Shown: positions 50,601 through 61,129, counted from the first letter of the stretch. The stretch is 64,000 nucleotides of DNA from Chrysogorgia sp. JL179-B06 (GCA_035772405.1 JAYKKM010000199.1:782501-846500); one strand, 5' to 3'. The notes: generated from the sequence alone by a model not told the origin. Translations and numbers: made by a program.

Positions 50601-52119
50601 GAGATGAGACCCTTTCTAGATTTGAAGAGTAATGTCAAGTCGGAGATCTCTCCGCGAAACTCTAGTGGGATGAGGTTTGTTTTCGTCAATCTTTCGGCGT
50701 ATGACAATTCCGGTGGATAGTTCAGAATAAATTTGCTTGCCCAAGTATATTTGGTTGATAGTGTATATCAAATGTAACAACAGCGTAGCGTCTGGCTGCT
50801 ATTAATAGCTCAAAATGCGGACAAACAAACCAAATTTGACTCGCAAATGAGCTATTTTCTGTTATGGCTGCAAGAATTATGGGTAAAAGCGGACAAACAT
50901 CGATACTGACGTCATCTCGACGGAGTGGTATTGAAGAGTTTGTACTACTTACAATAACAACGATGATATATAAATGTAATATAGGTATCTTGCTGTGTAT
51001 CTTGCTGTTCTTTTATAACATAAAATAAGACACAAAATACTAAAGATTTATCACATCACATCACATTACATTACATCACATCACATCACATCACATTACA
51101 TTACATCACATTAAGTCACATAACATCACATCACATCACATTACATTAAGTCACATAACATTACATAACATTACATTAAGTCACATAACATTACATAACA
51201 TTACATAACATTACATTACATTACAACTACAATTACATTACATTACATTACATCACATCACATTAAGTCACATAACATTACATCACATCACATCACATCA
51301 CATCACATCACATCACATCACATTACATTACGCAATTAATCCCATGGATACGTATAATATAATACAACACAATACAATATAATATACAATACAATATAAT
51401 ATACAATACAATATAATATACAACACAATACAATACAATTTGGCGGGTTGCAAGTGGGAAAAGTCCTATCCAGCGGTGAAGCAAACGGGGGGGAAAGAAA
51501 TGGAACACGCATGACTTGGAAGAAGTTATGTTAGGTCAAATGCTGTCTAATTATACCTCCAGTTCTCGTCTTTCACATCGCGTCTCACAAACTTTGTCTT
51601 TTAGCTCTCATTTTAGACAAGAACTTTAACAAAGGCTTGTTCTCATCTTTCTATTCTAGCTTTAAACAGACCTGACGCAAAAGACACGGATATTGAAAAG
51701 TTGCGGGATGCGATAGTGGACAGTTTGTTTTCATTCTTAGTAACTTTAGGTAATTTTAAACTGCTCTGATTATTTATATGATAATTCAAGAGAGATATGT
51801 TATTTGGCAAACACGAGGTCCGTGTAGTCAATACATAGCCGAGTCACGTTTTCCCACTACGGACAAACTACTACTGAAGAACCTCCCTGTCGTATATTTA
51901 TATTCATTACTTCTGCATTTTCCAGGTGGTGTACCAGTTATTCGCTGTCCTCGAGGCAACGCAGCTGAAATGGTCGCAGAGGTACATATGAGATATTTAT
52001 AGATTGCTATATTCTCACAGTCATCATCATCACACCATGATGATGATGGTGATGACGACGATGACGACGACGATGATGACAACGACGACGACGACGACGA
52101 TGATGATGATGATGATGAT

Positions 52120-52151
<32 letters not shown>

Positions 52152-55100
52152 CGATGATGACGACGATGATGTTGTTGATGACGACGATGATGTTGTTGAT
52201 GACGACGATGATGACGACGACGACGACGATGTTGTTGATGACGACGATGATGACGACGACGACTATGATGACAACGACGACGATGATGATGATGATGACG
52301 ACAATGACGACGATGATGATGTTGATGACGGCGACGACGTTGACGACGACGGCGACGATGATGACGGCGACGACGATGATGGCGACGATGATGATGATGG
52401 CGACGATGATGACGGTGACGATGATGACGACGATGATGATGACGGCGACGATGATGATGACGGCGACGATGATGATGACGGCGACGATGATGATGACGGC
52501 GACGATGATGACGGGACGATGATGACGACGACGATGATGATGACGGCGACGATGATGATGACGGCGACGATGATGATGACGGCGACGATGATGATGACGG
52601 CGACGATGATGATGACGGCGACGATGATGACGACGACGACGATGATGACGGCGACGACGTTGATGACGGCGACGATGATGACGACGACGGCGACGATGAT
52701 GACGACGACGATGATGTTGATGACGACGACGGCGACGACGATGATGTTGACGACGGGTACGATGATGACGACGATGGCGACGATGATGACGATGATGACG
52801 ACGACGATGATGATGACACAAACACTAGTGGCCCTCAAATTGATGATGTGTTTGACAATCTTTAGGCCCTCGACAAGAAGCTCAGAGAGAATCTACGAGA
52901 CTCGAGAAATAGTTTATTTGCGGGAGATATGAGTACAGGACAGTTCAGGTAGGTTGGTGAATGCAATCACCACTTTTAAAAATCACGATTTTTGTATTTA
53001 TCAAGCACATAACTTATCAGTGCATTTGTTTAGTCCTTATTTTATTTAGTTTTCAGAGACCTGTGCTAATAATATTGGATCGAAATGTTGACCTCTGCAC
53101 TCCATTGCATCATACCTGGACATATCAGGCATTGTGCCACGATGTTCTGGTAGGTTTCTTTCGTTCGCTCGTCCATCTATCTGTTTGTTTGTTCGTTCGT
53201 TTGTCTGTCAGTCTGTTCGGTAACTATCTGCGTCTGTTTATTTGCTGAGCCAACCTCAGGGCATTTTGCCTCCACGGTGGAAGGTCGGCGAAGCTATTTT
53301 CCGTTTCGTAAACGGTCGTTGCCAACCCTGTTAACCTGGAACTGAGTAAGAATGCCTTAAGTATGATGTTTTGTTTGGATTTGTCAGAGTTCCCATCTTG
53401 GTTGTGGTGCAAAGGATCTAGAGTTCGATGTGACTATTTTTTCTTTCTTTTAGGGCTAGTATTAAAATTAGGGTTAGCATTAAAGTTAGGGTTGGGGTTA
53501 GGATTAATGTTAACGAAATAGACTTTCGACAGAAATTCTGTCCCAGGTTTTTCACTGGAATTGTTGGCAACGACCGTTTACGAATCTCAATAGTTATCGG
53601 ATGTTAGCCTCCTCCGCAGGCAACTCTGTGGCTTCTTTTTCCCGAGTCAAATAGCTTCCAACGCCTTGCTGTCCCCTCTTCGTCAATCAATCCTTTCACA
53701 ATCCCTATACTTCCCTGCAATCCCAATGAAAACATTGCTCGTAGAAGCCACAGAGTTGCCTGCGGAGGAGGCTAATCGGATGTGATGTAGGATAAGAGGC
53801 ATTTTTGTGAAAAGTAACAAACTGGTTTGGAGGCCTCTTGTGACATCACATCCGGTAACTTTGATAGCGAAAAACTCCATGAAGATGAAATTTTCGGCTT
53901 AGAATATATATATTGCGATTTTTCTCAGGAATACCCAATTATTACGGATATGTAAAATCTCCAAACGTGAGATAGACACTTTAAAGAACTAGCTAGCATA
54001 ATTCATCATTTATCTCGCACAAATATCATGCATGAACGAATGCAGTTCTTGATAATTATTACCAAAGCCATTGTATTGCTAATTCGCGACAAAATTTAAA
54101 GGCGAAGAAATTTCTTAACATTTGAATTTATATGAATAAAACGGGCTAATAAGATTACAGAATCGATCGCGCGACCCAAGGCCATTCTCGCCGACTTTCC
54201 ACCGTGGAGGCCAAATGCCCATTGTTTTATTCCGCATTTTTTTGTCCACCAAGGAGCTGCACTTAAACCGTGTTGTAATCAAAGAAAGTTCCCCTGCCGA
54301 CGACAACGAGACCACAGAACATGGCCACACTCGGCCGAAACCAACGAAAACGAAAACATATGACCTTAGTGCAAATGATCACTTCTGGAATAATCACCGA
54401 GGAAGGTAAGTCTTAAAGTTCCTTGTTCTTTTTTGGGATCTGAATGGAAAAGGCTCCACTCGAAACGTCAGTGTTTCGTTCCTAAAATCAAGGCAGTTAG
54501 TTCACCAACCTTGTACCCAGGGTCTCATCTCCGCTCGCCGCCCGCCCAGCGAGGGCGAGCGGAGATGAGACCCTGGGACGAGGTTGTTAATTCACCACCT
54601 TTTCACTTTGCTACTTAAAGTGCATATTAAGTTCATCTTATTTGAAAGAACTCTTCAAATAACGAAGAATATCAATTTACAGCTTTTCCATATTTCATTT
54701 AGTTCTTGAGATATTTAGACTTATGTGATATTCAAATGAGATGACCTGTGACGTCACATGGTTTGCACAACATTTTAACATTTTGGAAAATTGTGTATAT
54801 CTTTGAGAGTATTGAATGAAATCACTTGAAACTTTGCATGTCTATACAGACCACTAAACGGAATAATATCGTTTAAGTTTTAATGTTAAAATGGTAATAG
54901 TATAGTTCCCAGACCTTCGTTTTCTGACATAGTAGGCATTGTACCAACGTCAAACGTCAGTTTCAAATTAGTTAAGTGCAAATCTACTCAACCAGTACCA
55001 ATGCGAAAATGTTTCCCAGCGAAGAGAAAACAAATAATTGTGTTTTGGAAATCAAGACGACTGGAATCTAATCATTTACCATGGCGACCATAAAATTAGA

Positions 55101-58100
55101 ACGATTTTCTCCAGTTTAGTGGGTGAAGTTTCATATAAATCTCGAAATGAGGTCACATAGACTATCGGCAGTAAAATTCTAAATTAAAATCAGCTATTAT
55201 TTCTAAAATAAAGCATTATCGTAAGAGTTAGGGTTGGGTTATGTTGGGGTTAGGACTGTTTTAAATTCGGGATTAATAACTCACGCAAATCTGTGTGGGA
55301 GAAATGGGTGGCGGAAAGTGCGGTTTTCTGGAGGTGAGGGCCCCCAGAAAAGCTGGAGAAACAAGATCAGAGTGAGAGTAAGGGCCCTCACTGTTATGGA
55401 CCTTGCTCTCATGTCCCGGCCGGGCTTCCCCGTTGGCAGAAGTTACTGAGAGAAACGAGATCAGGGTGAAGGTAAGGGCCATCACCGTTATGGACCTTGC
55501 TCTCCTTAGCCAGTGCGTGCTTCTCCGTGGGCGAAGTGTGGCCGATGGGACACCACTTACCGCCCCGTTTGTATTTATTTATTTTTCAGTAGATGCTTTA
55601 CATGAAATTCTCTATTCTTAAATCTATATACAATAGTATGGATACTTAAGTGATTATGTGCTTAATGCTTTTGCCTTAAGGGAGGTGGGCGGGAAAGCTT
55701 GTTTGCTTGCTGAACGCCAAGGGCAGAGTGACCAGAAAAGAGATTGCGTGTTTCAGTATACTAGGAGAAGTTTCCGGCTGACAGATCGCGAGAATGATAT
55801 TGCCAAAGTTTTACGTAAACACTTGACTAACCGGTAACGTCTGACAGACCGTAAATTAAGTTTTGTCAGATGTTGCTTTTATTAATCCCAATTTATAAAT
55901 ATATAAATTGGCGTTATTTATATTATGAAACGTCAGCCAGTTTAGTGTTCTGTATGCACATTCAAAGTTTCAAGTGATTTGAAAATATATACGATTTTCC
56001 AAAATGTTAAAATGTTGTGCAAACAATGTGATAGGTCATCGTCATAGGTCATCTCATTTGAATATCACTTAAACACGGAGTGCTTGCATATATTGGCGGT
56101 GAGATGTTCACCGTGCCAATCATAATTAGTTCAATTACTGTGATTGGTCAGGAAATAGAGAGAAATGAGAAGTAATCAAAACAACAAAATCTCCATTGTT
56201 TCGAGACTCCGTTGTTTGAATTGATTTTGAAAATTTCAAAGAATCCATTGTTTCGAGGGGGGGTGGGCTTCCCCTTTTATGCGAGCACTCCGTGTTTAAG
56301 GCTGCGTTTACACTAGAGCAAAAGTAATCGGATTCGTATTGTTTTTTACTCCCATGAGGATGCAAAACAATGTGAATCCGGATACTTTTGCTCTAGTGTA
56401 AACGCAGCCTAAGTCTAAATATCTCAAGAACTAAATGAAATATGGAAAAGCTGTAAATTGATATTCTTCGTTATTTGAAGAGTTCTTTCAAATAAGATAA
56501 ACTTAATTTTCGTGTCATATACACTTTAAAGAACATTGGCAACAAAAATCACAATTTCAAATTTTAAAAGGTAATCCAAGAAAACAAAACTGCCCTTGGT
56601 CCAAATTAGTGCTGTTATTTTGTTCAAAGACAATCTTGTGATCCGCCATCTTGTTCTAATACTTTGCCTAACTAACTGGGATGTTGGGCGTGACGTTACT
56701 CCAGGGGTAAGCCTGACGAAACTACTCTGTGGGTAGCCGAGTTTCCGCGGAATGCTTTTTAAAATAGTGTGGTTCAATTGAAAAAGGAAGACATTCACAA
56801 AAATCGAGTTTCAAATTTCTAAAGACATGAGGATGGCTAGATAAAAATTTCGCTTTATCCCGCGGCTGTGACGTCACATGCATATCGAAAATACATCCAA
56901 GATGGCGGACAATGATTCAAGACAAGGCGTTATTAGCAGGAATCCCTCCGGCTTCTGATTGGCCGATAAATTTAGCACTTCCGCATGACGTATGCGCTAG
57001 TGCCATAAATTATAGCCGGCAAAATTATGAATATTTTTTAAATAATTATCGGGAATCTGAAATATACCTGTATTTCAACTTTCAAGGTTTAGCTATTTTA
57101 TTAACTCTTTCCTTACGGCTGAAAAACATCAAAAATTGAACGACCACGTTGTTCTATTGATATCTCTTGAAATAACCATAACTGTTGCGAAAGCTATACA
57201 TTTTCTGGAAGCCCAATAAACCGGCTTTTACTTGTTCTTTTAAATTTCCCGAACAAAACACATTATGTTAATATAAATTAGCATTAATTATCATAAATCA
57301 GGTTGAAAAATTTACATTTTTCCAGAAAAGGCCATCTTGCACGCCCGCATAGCATCTTGAAAACTCAAAATGCCACCAATCGCAGAGTTGTTTATGAAAT
57401 CAAATCAAACTTAGCGTGTGCGTGGATTTCATGTTCCTGGCGCTTGTCGAATTTCAATTTTTAATCTTGCGTTACCGTGTGCCGTGTTTTTCGATTGACG
57501 ACTTTGCGGGTCATCAACGACCCATTTTAACTGCGCCCGTAGGGAAAGAGTTAATGGACAACGAATACATTATTTAAAACTCTCAAAACATGTATACTGT
57601 ATGCTATTGGATTGCTGTGTATGAAAACGAAAGTGTTGGCTGCACAAGTTTGACGCTATCCTGAATAAAAGCGTGATCGTCTTCAGTTCTGTGTTAAGTT
57701 TAGGATTAGGTTTAGGATTAGGTTTAGGATTAGGTTTAGGTTTAGGTTTAGGATTACGTTTAGGATTAAGTTTAGGATTAAGTTTATGATTAGGTTTAGG
57801 ATTAAGTTTATGATTAGGTTTAGGATTAAGTTTAGGATTAGGTTTAGGATTAAGTTTAGAATTAACTTTAGGATTAATTTTAGGATTAACTTTAGGATTA
57901 ATTTTAGGATTAAGTTTAGGATTAAGTTTAGGATTAGGTTTAGGATTAAGTTTAGGATTAGGTTTAGCATTAAGTTTAGGATTAGGTTTAGGATTAAGTT
58001 TAGGATTAAGTTTAGGATTAAGTTTAGGATTAAGTTTAGGATTAAGTTTAGGATTAAGTTTAGGATTAAGTTTAGGATTAGGTTTAGGATTAAGTTTAGG

Positions 58101-60687
58101 ATTAGGTTTAGGATTAAGTTTAGGATTAAGTTTAGGATTAAGTTTAGGATTAAGTTTAGGATTAAGTTTAGGATTAAGTTTAGGATTAAGTTTAGGATTA
58201 GGTTTAGGATTAAGTTTAGGATTAGGTTTAGGATTAGGTTTAGGATTAAGTTTAGGATTAAGTTTAGGATTAAGTTTAGGATTAAGTTTAGGATTAGGTT
58301 TAGCATTAAGTTTAGGATTAGGTTTAGGATTAAGTTTAGGATTAAGTTCAGGATTAAGTTTAGGATTAAGTTTAGGATTAAGTTTAGGATTAGGTTTAGG
58401 ATTAGGTTTAGGATTAAGTTTAGGTTTAGGATTAGGTTTAGGATTAGGTTTAGGATTAAGTTTAGGATTAGGTTTAGGATTAAGTTTAGGATTAAGTTTA
58501 GGATTAAGTTTAGGATTAAGTTTAGGATTAAGTTTAGGATTAGGTTTAGCATTAAGTTTAGGATTAGGTTTAGGATTAAGTTTAGGATTAAGTTCAGGAT
58601 TAAGTTTAGGATTAAGTTTAGGATTAAGTTTAGGATTAGGTTTAGGATTAGGTTTAGGATTAAGTTTAGGTTTAGGATTAGGTTTAGGATTAGGTTTAGG
58701 ATTAAGTTTAGGATTAGGTTTAGGATTAAGTTTAGGATTAAGTTTAGGATTAAGTTTAGGATTAAGTTTAGGATTAAGTTTAGGATTAAGTTTAGGATTA
58801 GGTTTAGGATTAAGTTTAGGATTAAGTTTAGGTTGAGGATTAGGTTTAGGATTAGGATTAGGTTTAGGATTAGGTTTAGGATTAAGTTTAGGATTAAGTT
58901 TAGGATTAGTTTAGGATTAAGTTTAGGATTAAGTTTAGGATTAGGATTAGGTTTAGGATTAGGTTTAGGTTTAGGATTAGGTTTAGGATTAGGTTTAGGA
59001 TTAAGTTTAGGATTAAGTTTATGATTAAGTTTAGGATTAAGTTTAGGATTAAGTTTAGGATTAAGTTTAGGATTAAGTTTCTGTTTAGGATTAAGTTTAG
59101 GATTAAGTTTAGGATTAAGTTTTAAGGATTAAGTTTAGGATTAAGTTTAGGATTAGGTGGTTTAGGACTGGTAGGTTTAGGATTAGGTTAGTTAGATTTG
59201 GTTTAGCGATTAGGTTTAGGATTAAGTTTAGGATTAAGTTTATGATTAAGTTTAGGATGAAGTTTTAGGATTAAGGTGTTAGGATTAAGTTTAGGATTAA
59301 GTTTAAGGATTTTAGGGTTAGGATTAAGTTTAGGATTAGGATTAGGGTTAGGATTTAAGTTTATGGATTAAGTTTAGGATTGAGTTTAGGATTAAGTTCT
59401 GTTTAGGATTAGGATTAAGTTTAGGATTAAGTTTTAGGACTATAAATATATGGAGGCACCAAATAATTTCCCCAACACAAACCAAAGATGGATAAAATCA
59501 GACACAGTGTGACGCTACTCTGTCTTTAAAAAGTTTGTTGAACGTAACTTTTAAAATTTATTTGGGTTATGGACAGTAACTTTTAAAGGTTACGTTTAAC
59601 AAACTTTAAAGCCAGAGTAGCGTTAAACATCTTGTCTTAAATATATGGCGTCTATACGAGATCTAAATTTCTTTCCGAAATCAGAAAGGAACATGTCAAT
59701 ATTGCCCAATGCCTTTGTGTCCAAACCTCGAATTGGATTCCGAAATGAATCTCCGAATGTCGCCGTGCATATGATAAACCAAACGTTTATGAACCAGAAG
59801 AGTCGCGGTATTCGAAAAATAACTATAAACGAACAGCGTGGGATTGCGACTGGATGGGTCCAAGCCAAGTTTCTGTTTGAGTCTGAACAGGCAACAGTGT
59901 TGGTTTGCAAATGTAGCTTGAGACGCGACATTCTACAATAAATAGTTGGACCCTTGAACTTTGAAATTATTCCTAATTTTGCCAGCGATAATTTATGCCA
60001 CTAGCGATACGTCATGCGGAAGTGCTAAATTTGTCGGCCAATCAGAAGCCGAAGGGATTCCTTGCTAATAACGCTTGTGATTCAAGTTAGCAACTTTGAC
60101 AGTGCAATTAATACGCTTTACGAGCATTTTTACAACCTTAAATTACTAAGTAGTACGTAACTTAAGGGGGAGCTACAAGCAGATATTCACTAAACTCATG
60201 GGCAAATGTAACTGCATATTATGGAAGATATATTGAAAGAAACCCTATAAAACCATATAAAACCATATAATTTTAGAAACTACATCTCAATAATTTACAA
60301 TGTATTTTTTTCTCTGTTTGAAATGGTATAATGACATGGTCGAAAACCGGGAATAAATTACATGATGTTGGAGATTCCCTTGTGTGGTGATATTCCAAAC
60401 ATGCCCCCCAACATTTCTCAACACTCATTTCAATTTCATGTCCTTTATATTTTCAGTATAAGTTAAGGGTTCGAAACCCGAATTGCTCTAATGATGGGTG
60501 GTGAATTTTCGATTGCTATGGGCACTGGTTGCTCATGGTAACTAACTTAGAATTCCCTCCTTTTCTCTCTTTTTCTCTATTAGTCCATTTCCTCACTGTT
60601 TGCCGAGATTCACATACAGAAAGAAGCTTGACGATGAGTACAAGGAATCGGAAGGGAGAAGTGCAAAACGATTAAAGAATATCATAG
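41662..60687 (+). CDS. SCFD1: Sec1 family domain protein 1 (SLY1), 5' twelve exons, runs off window
   Basis: SCFD1/Sly1 is a Sec1/Munc18 protein that acts on syntaxin-5 SNARE complexes in ER-Golgi transport, on the cytosolic face of membranes. Exons: 41662-41692, 41910-41977, 42619-42707, 44977-45067, 47377-47499, 50068-50155, 51660-51749, 51926-51981, 52866-52948, 53050-53149, 54254-54405, 60584-60687. Phases agree at every junction; together they encode about 358 of an expected ~640 residues. Landmarks: [137 protein letters not shown]. The donors of exon 1 (GTGCTG) and exon 12 (GTTTCG) are weak. Exon 12 seems locally frame-scrambled. The 3' half must lie beyond 64000. Confidence 0.93.
42729..44693. 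repeat. GC-rich block with an 88-bp minisatellite (SCFD1 intron 3)
   Basis: Unlike the AT-rich surroundings, this block is GC-rich. At 43966-44405 there are about five copies of an ~88-bp unit containing GACTGAGCAACAGCAGGGAG and ACTGTACGGCGGTGTTGCCC. Upstream (43300-43810) is an older degenerate tandem built on CACCCAGAATAGCCGGGGA and TACTGGCGCGATTGTACACA. The edges carry inverted TTAACATTCATGCAA and TTTGCATGATGTTAA, suggesting one inserted element of about 1.9 kb. Cysteine-rich minus-strand frames across the array are repeat artefacts. Confidence 0.8.
45368..45480. repeat. Small palindromic repeat (SCFD1 intron 4)
   Basis: GTGACGTAAATACCTTTTCAG faces its near-complement GCAAAGGTATTTACGTTAC at 45461-45479, in short arms. 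A TTAGGG-like tract lies further on at 45706-45755. Confidence 0.55.
45943..46483. mobile_element. hAT-like non-autonomous transposon (SCFD1 intron 4)
   Basis: The ends TAGGGATGCACCGGAACC and GGTTCCGGTGCATCCCTA-type termini are flanked by the 8-bp duplication GAACAGGC (45935-45942 and 46484-46491). Many subterminal GTTCCGGCCGGAAC palindromes occur near both ends, and the interior is AT-rich without a transposase. Confidence 0.9.
46556..46905. repeat. Tandem duplicate of a palindromic element, 178-bp spacing
   Basis: Each copy has GATAAGAAGAATTAT, AAGGCCGAAGTTTGTGTTAT and GCCGAAGGCTGAGG, then the inverse, ending ATAATTCTTCTTATCATGCG. Copies begin at about 46562 and 46740 and share AT-rich spacers. 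Confidence 0.85.
48386..48908. mobile_element. TTAA-targeting MITE (SCFD1 intron 5)
   Basis: GGGTGTTCAGACGTATT and its inverse end, GTCCGAACACCC, are flanked by TTAA on both sides (48382-48385 and 48909-48912). TTAA duplication occurs in piggyBac and Kolobok elements; which one is unknown. The inner sequences near 48535-48570 and 48725-48760 (GATGACGTCAT) are also inverted. Confidence 0.8.
49306..49740. mobile_element. Palindromic MITE (SCFD1 intron 5)
   Basis: CAAAGGCATACTCCAGCC plus AAAATACAAATG is inverted as CATTTGTATTTT plus GGTTGGAGTATCCCTTT. The arms extend inward through TGACGTCATATTT and ATATGGCG segments. Confidence 0.85.
49887..49975 (+). repeat. tRNA-like sequence with Pol III boxes, probable SINE head
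   Basis: TAGTTCAACTGG (49897-49908) is an exact A-box match and GTTCAAATC (49953-49961) an exact B-box match, 44 bases apart as in tRNAs. GTTG at the start could pair with CAAC near 49974. The T stem is mispaired and no clean anticodon arm forms, so I call a tRNA-derived SINE or tRNA relic, not a functional tRNA. Confidence 0.55.
50168..50800 (-). mobile_element. LINE 3' end, reverse-transcriptase C-terminus (SCFD1 intron 6)
   Basis: On the minus strand the translation gives [20 protein letters not shown] and [13 protein letters not shown]. After a frameshift it gives [20 protein letters not shown] and [17 protein letters not shown], with a stop at 50340-50342. This is the usual tail of jockey/CR1-like elements. 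The terminus at 50168-50190 is a TTAAT-type short repeat. It is 5'-truncated. Confidence 0.8.
51047..51440. repeat. CACAT/TACAT pentanucleotide microsatellite
   Basis: About 280 bp of mixed CACAT, TACAT and AAGTCACATAA units runs to 51330. After a gap, an (AATAC)n-like ATACAATATAAT run follows at 51358-51440. Confidence 0.9.
52020..52815. repeat. GAT/GAC triplet tract (SCFD1 intron 8)
   Basis: About 790 bp of GAT and GAC triplets with dispersed GGC and GTT. The middle has a 15-bp sub-period, GACGGCGACGATGAT. It fills nearly all of the intron between 51981 and 52866. The reverse complement is ATC/GTC. One strand could code poly-Asp, but an early stop after exon 8 and frame slips (for example near 52512) make translation unlikely. 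Confidence 0.95.
53305..53585. mobile_element. IR unit with a telomere-like core
   Basis: GTAAACGGTCGTTGCCAAC (53308-53326) is perfectly inverted as GTTGGCAACGACCGTTTAC (53563-53581). The interior at 53456-53512 has AGGGTTAGCATTAAAG and GGGTTGGGGTTAGG-type sequence. Confidence 0.75.
53605..53774. mobile_element. Mutator-like MITE, 9-bp target duplication
   Basis: TAGCCTCCTCCGCAGGCAAC plus TCTGTGGCTTC is inverted at the right end. Flanks are ATCGGATGT at 53596-53604 and 53775-53783. It sits inside an AAAGTGCCTATC-family palindrome. Confidence 0.9.
54505..54587. mobile_element. Short GC-rich palindromic MITE (SCFD1 intron 11)
   Basis: CCAACCTTGTACCCAGGG plus TCTCATCTCCGCTCGCC is mirrored on the right. 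The flanks GTTAGTTCACC (54496-54506) and GTTAATTCACC (54586-54596) look like a target duplication of roughly 9-11 bp. Confidence 0.75.
54612..56531. mobile_element. Large palindromic element split by two MITEs (SCFD1 intron 11)
   Basis: The left arm (54612-54840, starting ACTTAAAGTGCATATTAAG) is inverted in 55980-56531. The right arm is interrupted at a TTAA. Element A (56073-56295; ends ACACGGAGTGC and GCACTCCGTGT) is flanked by TTAA. Element B (56300-56409; ends GGCTGCGTTTACACTAGAGC and complement) is flanked by TAA, as PIF/Harbinger elements are. Removing both restores the arm. The central region 54890-55960 has no recognised gene. Confidence 0.85.
57690..59445. repeat. 12-bp telomere-like satellite (TTTAGGATTAAG/TTTAGGATTAGG)n
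   Basis: About 140 units alternate two variants, with G or A at the next-to-last base. A higher-order period of 246 bp is visible: variant units (TTTAGCATT, AAGTTCAGG, TTTAGGTTTAGG) at 58301, 58345 and 58419 recur at 58547, 58591 and 58665. The array becomes ragged after 59050. Long open frames on both strands (LILN and RIKF repeats) are by-products of the 12-bp period. Confidence 0.95.
59645..59941 (+). other. Unassigned 98-codon ORF within the 3.2-kb element
   Basis: The frame starts with ATG at 59645 and contains [19 protein letters not shown] and a Cys-containing tail. I recognise no family. It lies between the satellite and the right inverted end, and the opposite strand is also open over most of it, so coding status is doubtful. 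Confidence 0.2.
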
Positions 60688-61129
60688 GTTTCGTAGAAAT
60701 TTCAATTGTATGTCAGGCTTCTGATTGGCTGCTAGCCGCCGCCGAGCGCGATCAATTGAGTTACTGCGAACCAATAAGAAACAGTTCCAAATGTGGAGAC
60801 AATTAATAGAAATACCCCGCCCACTTTTGAAACCACATTCAAAGGCAGAAATACAAACCAAGGTTTGCTCTAAAATCTCTTTAAATATAATGTCGAAGGT
60901 TTAATATTGTGTGTACTTTGTTGATCTGTTTAATCAAACTGAAAGGGGTTATTAAAAAGTGACAGCAATTGTTATATGATAGATCCTTTCCGTAATCTCT
61001 GACCCTTAAATGTTTGGCTTCCGTCATGAGAAAAATTATGTGATTAGATCAACGATTAATTTGAACAGAGAGCTTGTTTATTTATTACTTTGTGTCTTAT
61101 TACATCGGGCTAACCTCTGTGGTAGTCCG

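Larger units (their letters stand above)
53260..54219. mobile_element. TIR element with several nested insertions (SCFD1 intron 10)
   Basis: The outer inverted ends are GGGCATTTTGCCTCCACGG with TGGAAGGTCGGCGA, and TCGCCGACTTTCCACCG with GGAGGCCAAATGCCC. Inside lie an IR unit with a telomere-like core (53305-53585), a 170-bp MITE with 9-bp duplications (53605-53774), and part of an AAAGTGCCTATC-family palindrome ending at 53986. Confidence 0.7.
56922..60078. mobile_element. 3.2-kb TIR element carrying a telomere-like satellite (SCFD1 intron 11)
   Basis: About 110-bp inverted ends: the left starts ACAAGGCGTTATTAGCAGG, and the right ends CCTTGCTAATAACGCTTGT; arms share GGCTTCTGATTGGCCGA and TTTAGCACTTCCGCATGACG. 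Both sides carry the direct repeat GATTCAAG (56914-56921 and 60079-60086), an 8-bp duplication as made by hAT elements. Inside are a 1.75-kb 12-bp array, a small palindrome (59511-59626) and an unassigned 98-codon frame (59645-59941). No transposase recognised. Confidence 0.8.

Noticed and set aside
52004..52932. Long Met/Thr, Ser, Arg/His and Val/Ile ORFs in the triplet tract
   Set aside because: All six frames of a GAY repeat are open; the true SCFD1 exons on each side splice across it.
57683..59024. 289- and 412-codon ORFs of LILN or RIKF repeats
   Set aside because: They are by-products of the 12-bp satellite on both strands.
60455..60475. GGTTCGAAACCCG, a possible tRNA T arm
   Set aside because: No matching A box, acceptor stem or anticodon arm lies upstream.
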